DNA from: Methylobacterium tardum
Lineage (GTDB): Bacteria; Pseudomonadota; Alphaproteobacteria; Rhizobiales; Beijerinckiaceae
NCBI RefSeq assembly: GCF_023546765.1
Contig: NZ_CP097484.1
Span: forward strand, 2,450,001-2,514,000
Length of the DNA: 64,000 bases
Reading direction: 5' to 3'
The position numbers and the translations under genes were made by a program. Positions 58,192 through 64,000 of this stretch are shown one piece after another. The notes beneath the pieces are model-generated. The model saw only the letters and a list, made by a program, of their open reading frames with translations. It had not been told where the DNA came from and ran no database searches. Numbering within the stretch: position 1 is the first letter of the stretch; every line of letters begins with the position of its first letter.

Positions 58192-59523
58192 ATGCCCGCC
58201 ACCGGCACGCCAGCCACCGGACCCGCCAGCGCGGGAGCCGGCGTCGCCGCGGTGGTGGTGGCAGCCGGCCGCGGCATCCGCATCGGCGGCGGCACGCCCA
58301 AGCAGTACCGCCGGGTCGGCGGACAGGCGGTCCTGACCCGCACCCTGGCGGCGCTCGCGACGGACGACGCGATCGCGCGGATCCAGCCGGTGATCGCCGC
58401 CGACGCAGCGGACTTCTTCCGGAGCTGCCTGGAGGAACTCGCGCCCGCGCTTCGCGCCAAGATCACCGCGCCGGTCGAGGGCGGCGCGACGCGCCAACTC
58501 TCCGTGCGCGCTGGTCTGGAGGCGCTGGCCGCCGGCGATGCGCCCGAGATCGTGCTTGTCCACGATGCCGCCCGCCCCTACGTGGATTCCGCGCTGATCG
58601 CCCGGGCGATCGCGGCCGGGCGCGACCACGGCGCGGCCGTTCCCGGCGTGCCGGTGACCGACACGGTCAAGCGCGTCGTCGACATCGCGCCCGGCATCGG
58701 CCGGGTGCACGAGACCCCGCCGCGGGAGCACCTGCGCGCGGTCCAGACCCCCCAGGCCTTCGCCTTCGGCCCGCTGCTCAAGGGCCACCGGGACGCCGCC
58801 GCGCAGGGCCTCGACGGATTCACCGACGACGGCGCCCTCGCCGAATGGGCCGGCCTGCCGGTGGTGGTGTTCGCGGGCGACGTCGCCAACCGCAAGATCA
58901 CCCAGCCCGCCGACCTGATCGAGGCGGACCGCGCCTTCGCGACCGCCACCACCGAATTGCCAGCGCCGGGAGCCCGCGCCATGACCACCTACGTGACCCG
59001 CCTCGGCACCGGCTTCGACGTGCACGCCTTCACCACCGGCGACCATGTCTGGCTCGGCGGCGTGAAGATCCCGGCCGATCGCGGCGTGCTCGCCCATTCG
59101 GACGGGGACGTGGCACTGCACGCCCTGACCGACGCCCTGCTCGGCGCCATCGCGGACGGCGATATCGGCACCCACTTCCCGCCCTCCGACGAGCGCTGGC
59201 GCGGCGCCGCCTCGGACCAGTTCCTGGCCCATGCCTGCGATCTGGTCCGCGCCCGCGGCGGCCGCATCGATCACCTCGACATCACGGTGCTCGCCGAGGC
59301 GCCGCGCATCGGCAAGCACCGCGAGGAGATCCGCGCGCGCATCGCCGCCATCGCGGGCGTGCCGCTTTCGGCGGTCTCCATCAAGGCGACGACCACCGAG
59401 AAGCTCGGCTTCGTCGGGCGAGCCGAGGGTCTTGCGGCTCAGGCGGCCGCCACGGTCCGGCTGCCCGAGGAGGACGGCCCCGCCCTCGACGCGCAGGCCG
59501 AGACCGCGATGCGACAGGGCTGA
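58192..59523 (+). CDS. ispDF: Bifunctional 2-C-methyl-D-erythritol 4-phosphate cytidylyltransferase / MEcPP synthase
   Basis: 443 aa in the MEP isoprenoid pathway. The IspD part (about 20-260) has [30 protein letters not shown] and [10 protein letters not shown]; the IspF part (about 265-440) has [29 protein letters not shown] with metal-binding residues and [11 protein letters not shown]. Fusion of the two is frequent in alphaproteobacteria. Start ATG 58192. Divergent from dusB by 168 bases, a likely double promoter region. Confidence 0.96.
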   Translation: MPATGTPATGPASAGAGVAAVVVAAGRGIRIGGGTPKQYRRVGGQAVLTRTLAALATDDAIARIQPVIAADAADFFRSCLEELAPALRAKITAPVEGGATRQLSVRAGLEALAAGDAPEIVLVHDAARPYVDSALIARAIAAGRDHGAAVPGVPVTDTVKRVVDIAPGIGRVHETPPREHLRAVQTPQAFAFGPLLKGHRDAAAQGLDGFTDDGALAEWAGLPVVVFAGDVANRKITQPADLIEADRAFATATTELPAPGARAMTTYVTRLGTGFDVHAFTTGDHVWLGGVKIPADRGVLAHSDGDVALHALTDALLGAIADGDIGTHFPPSDERWRGAASDQFLAHACDLVRARGGRIDHLDITVLAEAPRIGKHREEIRARIAAIAGVPLSAVSIKATTTEKLGFVGRAEGLAAQAAATVRLPEEDGPALDAQAETAMRQG

Positions 59524-59550
59524 GCGGTTTCGGGCCGGGCGCGGTCGGCC

Positions 59551-59949
59551 TCAGGCCACTCGCACCAGCAGCGCGATTGCCGCGACGCCCAGGGCCGCCA
59601 TCGTTACGATGATGCCGCCACCGCGGCAGGCGAACTGGCGCGGCGAGTTCGGCGGCGCGAACATCCCGATCGGATGCAGGATCCGGGCGACCAGCAGCGC
59701 GATCAGCAGTGCCTGGACCAGCCCGTGACTGCCGCCGCTCGCCTCCAGCAGGCCGATGACGATCAGGGCCAGCGGGACGTATTCCGCGAAGTTGGCGTGC
59801 GAGCGCACGCGCTTGAGCACCGTGTCGTCGCCCCCGTCGCCGAACAGCACGTTCTCGGAGACGCGGGCCCCGATCACCCATCCCGAGAGTCCCAGATATA
59901 CGAGGGCGAGCAGCCCGGCGTAGAAGGCCGTGGTCGCGGGGAAGATCAT
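59551..59949 (-). CDS. MAPEG family membrane protein
   Basis: 132 aa with four hydrophobic helices. VLKRVRSHANFAEYVPLALIVIGLLEASG and ARILHPIGMF are the MAPEG signature (eicosanoid and glutathione metabolism proteins). Bacterial members may be glutathione transferases in the membrane. Start ATG 59949; the upstream extension is unsupported. Convergent with ispDF, 27 bases apart. Confidence 0.9.
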   Translation of the reverse strand: MIFPATTAFYAGLLALVYLGLSGWVIGARVSENVLFGDGGDDTVLKRVRSHANFAEYVPLALIVIGLLEASGGSHGLVQALLIALLVARILHPIGMFAPPNSPRQFACRGGGIIVTMAALGVAAIALLVRVA

Positions 59950-60052
59950 GGAAAGGGTGTCTCCGATCGGGGCCCGCCGCTCCTTGAGCCGGGCTCGGCC
60001 TTGCGTCACAACATGAGATAGGGCGCCGCCGCCCGAGGGGAGCCCGTTCGCG

Positions 60053-60550
60053 ATGATCGGCGACGCAGAGCTTCTCGCCCGCGCCGAGGCGCTCGTCGCG
60101 GCCTACGCGGCGGCCGGGCGCAGCATCGCCACGGCCGAATCCTGCACGGGCGGCCTCGTCGCAGGCCTGCTCACCGCGGTGCCGGGCTCGTCGGCCGTCC
60201 TGGAGCGCGGCTTCGTCACCTACTCGAACGAGGCCAAGGCCGAAGCGATCGGCGTGCCCATGGACCTGATCCGCCGGCACGGCGCGGTCAGCGAGCCTGT
60301 GGCCCGGGCGATGGCCGCCGGGGCGCTGGCCGCGTCGCGGGCCTCCGTCGCGGTGGCGATTACCGGCATTGCTGGCCCCGGAGGCGGGAGTGCTGAGAAG
60401 CCCGTCGGGCTGGTGCATTTCGGCCTCGGCCGGCGGGGCGGCGAGACGCGCCATCTGGAGCGGCGCTACGGCGATCTCGGGCGCGCGGGCATCCGCCGCG
60501 CCGCCGTGGCCGACGCGCTCGGCCTCTTGGAGGACGCCCTCGGCGACTGA
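60053..60550 (+). CDS. CinA-family nicotinamide-nucleotide amidohydrolase (PncC-type)
   Basis: 165 aa, stand-alone C-terminal CinA domain. [37 protein letters not shown] and [22 protein letters not shown] are the conserved parts. It deamidates NMN to NaMN in the pyridine nucleotide cycle. The N-terminal ADP-ribose-type domain of full CinA is absent, as in PncC. 24 bases before the FAD monooxygenase gene. Confidence 0.93.
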   Translation: MIGDAELLARAEALVAAYAAAGRSIATAESCTGGLVAGLLTAVPGSSAVLERGFVTYSNEAKAEAIGVPMDLIRRHGAVSEPVARAMAAGALAASRASVAVAITGIAGPGGGSAEKPVGLVHFGLGRRGGETRHLERRYGDLGRAGIRRAAVADALGLLEDALGD

Positions 60551-60574
60551 TCACGGCACGGGAAAGGACGGCCC

Positions 60575-61791
60575 ATGGACACGGTGACGACGCGCCTCTG
60601 CATCGTCGGCGGTGGCCCCGCCGGGATGATGGCCGGACTGCTCTTCGCCCGTGCGGGCATCGACGTCACCGTGCTGGAGAAGCACGCGGATTTCCTGCGC
60701 GACTTCCGCGGCGACACGATCCACCCCTCGACCCTCGACCTGATGGACGAGCTCGGCTTCACCGAGCGCTTCCGCGCCCTCCCCCAGCGCCGCGTCGAGA
60801 ACTTCTCCGGCGTCGCCGACGGGCGCAGCTACCGGATCGCCGATTTCAGCCGGCTGCCGACCCGGAACCGCTTCCTGTCGTTCATGCCGCAATGGGACTT
60901 CCTGGATTTCCTGGCCACCGAGGCCGCCCGCTACCCGGCGTTCCGCCTGATCCGCCGCACCGAGGCGCAGGACCTAATTGAGGCGGAGGGTCGCGTCGCG
61001 GGCGTGCGCGCCGCCGGGCCGGACGGCCCGGTCGAGATCCGGTCCGATCTCGTGCTCTGCGCGGATGGCCGTCATTCGCGGATGAGGGCGCAGGCGGGAT
61101 TTACCCCCGGGCCTTCGGCGCGCCGATCGACGTGCTGTGGTTCCGCCTGCCGCGCCGGGACGGCGACCCGGAGGCGGCGGCCGGGCGGTTCGGGCCGGGA
61201 CGGATCCTCATCACCCTCGACCGGGGCGACACGTGGCAATGCGCCTACGTGGTGCCGAAGGGCGGCGACGCCGCGCTCCGGGCGAAGGGCCTGCCGGCCT
61301 TCCGGGCCGCTGTGGCGCAGCTCGCGCCGTTCCTGGCCGACCGCACCGAGGCCATCGCCGACTGGGACGACGTCAAGCTCCTGACCGTCACGGTCGACCG
61401 GCTCGACCGCTGGCATCGCCCGGGGCTGCTCTGCATCGGCGACGCCGCGCACGCCATGTCGCCGGTGGGCGGCGTCGGGATCAACCTCGCGATCCAGGAC
61501 GCGGTGGCGGCGGCCAACCTCCTGGCCGAGCCTCTGCGGGCCGGTCGACCCACGGAGGCCGACCTCGCCCGGGTCCAGGCCCGGCGGATGTTTCCGGTGC
61601 GGGCCACGCAGGCGCTGCAGCGGGTGATCCAGTCCCGCGTCATCGCCGCGTCGCTGGCGGCCGACGCGCCGTTCCGGGCGCCGCTGGCCCTGCGCCTCCT
61701 CGACGCCCTGCCGCGGCTCCAAGTCCTGCCGGCGCGGATGATCGGGATGGGCGTGCGGCCCGAGCACGTGCGGATGCCGGCGCGAGCCTGA
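60575..61791 (+). pseudogene. FAD-dependent monooxygenase (PHBH-like), frameshifted
   Basis: About 405 aa if repaired. The dinucleotide fold is CIVGGGPAGMMAGLLFARAGIDV, the second FAD contact is CIGDAAHAMSPVGGVGINLAIQDA. Between, VLCADGRHSRMRAQAGFTP breaks and RAFGAPIDVLWFRLPR continues in the next frame: a C5 run at 61104-61108 should be C6. Family members hydroxylate aromatic or polyketide substrates, but the substrate here is unknown. Probably intact in the organism. Confidence 0.82.
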
Positions 61792-61821
61792 GACCGTCGC
61801 GGCGCCCGCGCCTTCGGGGCG

Positions 61822-62280
61822 CTACGCCCGCGCCCCGTACATCCGGTCCGCCCGCCCCTCGAAGGCGTCGGTGAACTTGCGGAAGGCCCGATCGAACATC
61901 GTGCCCATGAGGAGCCCGAGGGTGCGGCTCTTGAACTCGTAGGTGATGAAGAAGTCGACGTTGCAGCCGCCGTTCGGGCCGTCCTTGAACAGCCAGCGGT
62001 TCTCAAGGTGCCGGAACGGGCCGTCGATATACTCGGCGACGATCTTGAGGTTCGCCGGATCGAGGGTGACCCGGGTGGTGAAGCGCTCGCGGATCGCCTT
62101 GTAGCCCACGCCCATCTCGGCGATCAGGACCTGCCCGCCGTCCGGCATGTCCTGCCGGCGGATCACCCGCAGGGATTCGCAGAGCGGCAGGAACTCGGGG
62201 TAGCGCTCCACGTCGGCGACGAGGTCGTACATCTGCTGCGGCGAATGCTTCACCGCGCGGGTGACCCGGAAGGACGGCAT
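61822..62280 (-). CDS. COQ10/RatA family START-domain protein
   Basis: 152 aa. MYDLVADVERYPEFLPLCESLRV, GYKAIRERFTTRVTLDP and FFITYEFKSRTLGLLMGTMFD are typical. The family includes the ubiquinone-binding COQ10 and the ribosome-association inhibitor RatA; sequence does not decide between them. It follows lipA by 15 bases, a conserved alphaproteobacterial pair, which favours the quinone or respiratory role. Confidence 0.88.
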   Translation of the reverse strand: MPSFRVTRAVKHSPQQMYDLVADVERYPEFLPLCESLRVIRRQDMPDGGQVLIAEMGVGYKAIRERFTTRVTLDPANLKIVAEYIDGPFRHLENRWLFKDGPNGGCNVDFFITYEFKSRTLGLLMGTMFDRAFRKFTDAFEGRADRMYGARA

Positions 62281-62295
62281 CGTGTTCGGGTTTCC

Positions 62296-63279
62296 TCAGG
62301 CCGAGAGCGCGGGCGACAGTTTGGCCAGACGCGCCGCCTGAAGTCGCGAAAAGTCCTCGCCCGCATGGTGCGACGAACGCGTCAGGGGCGTGGCCGAGAC
62401 CAGCAGGAAGCCCTTGGCGTAGGCGGTGGTCTCGTAGGCCTTGAATTCGTCGGGCGGGACGAAGCGCACGACCTCGTGGTGCTTCTTCGAGGGCTGCAGG
62501 TACTGGCCGATGGTCAGGAAGTCGACATCGGCCGAGCGCAGGTCGTCCATGAGCTGGACCACCTCGTTCCGCTCCTCGCCGAGCCCGACCATGATTCCGG
62601 ACTTGGTGAAGATCGCCGGGTCGAGCTCCTTCACCCGCTGCAGCAGGCGCACCGAGTGGAAGTAGCGGGCGCCGGGCCGCACCGTGAGGTACTTGGCCGG
62701 CACGGTCTCGAGGTTGTGGTTGAACACGTCGGGCTTGGCGGCGACCACGACCTCGAGCGCGCCGTCCTTGCGCAGGAAGTCGGGGGTCAGGATCTCCACG
62801 GTCGTGCCGGGGCTCGCCCGCCGGATCGCCGCGATGGTGCGGGCGAAGTGCTCGGCGCCGCCATCCTTCAGGTCGTCCCGGTCCACCGAGGTGATGACCA
62901 CGTGGTGCAGGCCGAGCTTGGCCACCGAATCGGCGATCTTGTCCGGCTCGCCCAGGTCGAGGGCGTCGGGCAGGCCGGTGCGCACGTTGCAGAAGGCGCA
63001 GGCCCGCGTGCAGGTGTCGCCCATGATCATGAAGGTGGCGTGCCGCTTCTCCCAGCACTCGCCGATATTCGGGCAGCCGGCCTCCTCGCAGACGGTAACG
63101 AGCCCGTGCTCGCGCACGATCTTCTGCGTCTCGCTCCAGGCCTTGGAGCCCGGCGCCTTCACGCGGATCCAGTCCGGCTTCTTGGCCTGGACCGGCTGGT
63201 CGGGCCGGTGCGCCTTCTCGGGATGGCGCAGGCGCGCGGCGCGCGGATCGTTCTTCAGAATGTCGAGGACGATGGCCAT
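62296..63279 (-). CDS. lipA: Lipoyl synthase
   Basis: 327 aa radical-SAM enzyme that inserts sulfur into octanoyl groups of dehydrogenase complexes. Auxiliary cluster cysteines in [12 protein letters not shown], the radical-SAM motif CTRACAFC, and C-terminal [11 protein letters not shown] with the serine that binds the auxiliary cluster. Start ATG 63279. Usual family length. Confidence 0.97.
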   Translation of the reverse strand: MAIVLDILKNDPRAARLRHPEKAHRPDQPVQAKKPDWIRVKAPGSKAWSETQKIVREHGLVTVCEEAGCPNIGECWEKRHATFMIMGDTCTRACAFCNVRTGLPDALDLGEPDKIADSVAKLGLHHVVITSVDRDDLKDGGAEHFARTIAAIRRASPGTTVEILTPDFLRKDGALEVVVAAKPDVFNHNLETVPAKYLTVRPGARYFHSVRLLQRVKELDPAIFTKSGIMVGLGEERNEVVQLMDDLRSADVDFLTIGQYLQPSKKHHEVVRFVPPDEFKAYETTAYAKGFLLVSATPLTRSSHHAGEDFSRLQAARLAKLSPALSA

Positions 63280-63404
63280 GCCACACCGCGGGGAAGCGCC
63301 CGGGGGCGCGGTCGGGATCGCCCTGACTTAAGGCCCAAGGCCGCGCGCCGCAAACCACCGCGACGCCGGGCCGCCCCGCGGCGGTTGAGGGTGTGGTCGT
63401 TCCG

Positions 63405-64000
63405 TCAGATCCCGAGCGTCCGGACGAACAGTCCGGCCAGCACCGCCCCGACCAGCGGTGCGGCGACGGGGATCAGCGCGTAGCCCCAGTCGGAGGTGCC
63501 CTTTCCGGCGATCGGCAGCACCGCGTGGGCCACGCGCGGCCCCAGGTCGCGGGCGGGGTTGATGGCGTAGCCGGTGGTGCCGCCGAGCGACAGGCCGATG
63601 CCCCAGACCAGCATGCCGACCATGTAGGGCGCGACGGCCCGCGGGATCGCGCTGGTTGAGCCCAGCGTGGTGGTCACGAGGGCGGAGATGGTCAGGATCA
63701 GGAAGAAGGTCGCGATGATCTCGGAGAGCCAGTTGGCCTTCGCGTCCCGGATCGCCGGGCCGGTGCAGAAGCAGGCGAGCTTGAGGCCGGGATCCTGGGT
63801 CGCGCCCCAGTGCGGCAGGTAGTGGAGCCAGACGATCACGGCGCCTACGAAGGCGCCGAGCATCTGGGCCGGGATGTAGGTGGCGAGCTTGCTGTAATCG
63901 CCGGAGCTGACCGCGCCCGCCACAGTGACCGCCGGGTTGATGTGGGCATCGGCGCTGCCGGCGGCGTTGGCCACGAACACGCCGGCGAGGACCGCGAAGG
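63405..64000 (-). CDS. glpF: MIP family channel, glycerol facilitator-like, 5'-truncated by window edge
   Basis: 198 residues visible; the start lies right of the window, since the frame stays open and reads FAVLAGVF before the first Met. Both pore motifs are present: HINPAVT and AINPARD. Asp after NPAR is the mark of glyceroporins over water channels. Six-helix layout is partly cut off (helices 3-6 visible). The gene substrate is probably glycerol; AqpZ is the alternative. Confidence 0.85.
   Translation of the reverse strand, partial: FAVLAGVFVANAAGSADAHINPAVTVAGAVSSGDYSKLATYIPAQMLGAFVGAVIVWLHYLPHWGATQDPGLKLACFCTGPAIRDAKANWLSEIIATFFLILTISALVTTTLGSTSAIPRAVAPYMVGMLVWGIGLSLGGTTGYAINPARDLGPRVAHAVLPIAGKGTSDWGYALIPVAAPLVGAVLAGLFVRTLGI

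Overview
This 64 kb window is GC-rich (roughly 70% by eye) chromosomal DNA from an alphaproteobacterium of the Hyphomicrobiales, most likely Methylobacterium or a close relative. The evidence is the fused ispDF gene, the dusB-ntrB-ntrC operon, the gyrA-coaD-peptidyl-prolyl isomerase block, lipA next to a COQ10/RatA gene, a SAM-binding ArsR regulator ahead of metF-metH, and three families of imperfectly palindromic intergenic repeats. The genus is an inference. No phage, insertion sequence, CRISPR array, rRNA or tRNA gene was seen, and most of the window looks like core genome.

Layout. 1-3.8 kb: a sugar-acid operon (MFS transporter, IlvD/Edd dehydratase, exported SMP-30 lactonase). 3.9-10 kb: the methionine methyl-cycle operon arsR-metF-metH with a 20-bp operator. 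10-17.7 kb: histidine phosphatase, bestrophin, a coupled dctA-ROK kinase pair, L,D-transpeptidase, a degenerate CYTH protein, msrB and a YihY membrane protein. 17.8-24.7 kb: UV endonuclease, RBBP9-like hydrolase, YcjX/YcjF pair and HisN phosphatase. 24.7-31 kb: AI-2E-type permease, Tat-signalled MmgE/PrpD protein, pncB and a general-stress FMN protein. 31-38 kb: mrp, mobA, two cyclophilins, coaD and gyrA. 38-46 kb: His-rich secreted protein, S49 peptidase, chemoreceptor, 3-hydroxyisobutyrate-dehydrogenase-like enzyme, P1 peptidase and a hybrid histidine kinase. 46-54 kb: rarD, a four-gene overlapping envelope-glycosylation operon, a second Tat-signalled MmgE/PrpD gene coupled to a cystathionine beta-lyase, and a small ribosome-modulation-factor-like gene with a TTG start. 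54-64 kb: ntrC-ntrB-dusB, ispDF, MAPEG, cinA, an FAD monooxygenase, COQ10/RatA, lipA and a truncated glpF.

How the genes work together. MetH and MetF regenerate methionine under a regulator that probably senses S-adenosylhomocysteine. The first operon can hydrolyse a sugar lactone outside the cytoplasm, import the acid and dehydrate it. The ArnT-like transferase, GT2 transferase and LpxB-N-like protein form a lipid-linked sugar module. NtrB and NtrC control nitrogen metabolism.

A recurrent oddity is that six otherwise normal genes are split by a net one-base loss, three of them at C/G runs of five or more. This looks more like uncorrected assembly error than six independent pseudogenes. No clearly new multi-gene system was found. 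The best leads are the catalytically stripped CYTH protein, the exported MmgE/PrpD proteins, the RMF-like gene and the unusual GyrA quinolone-region sequence.
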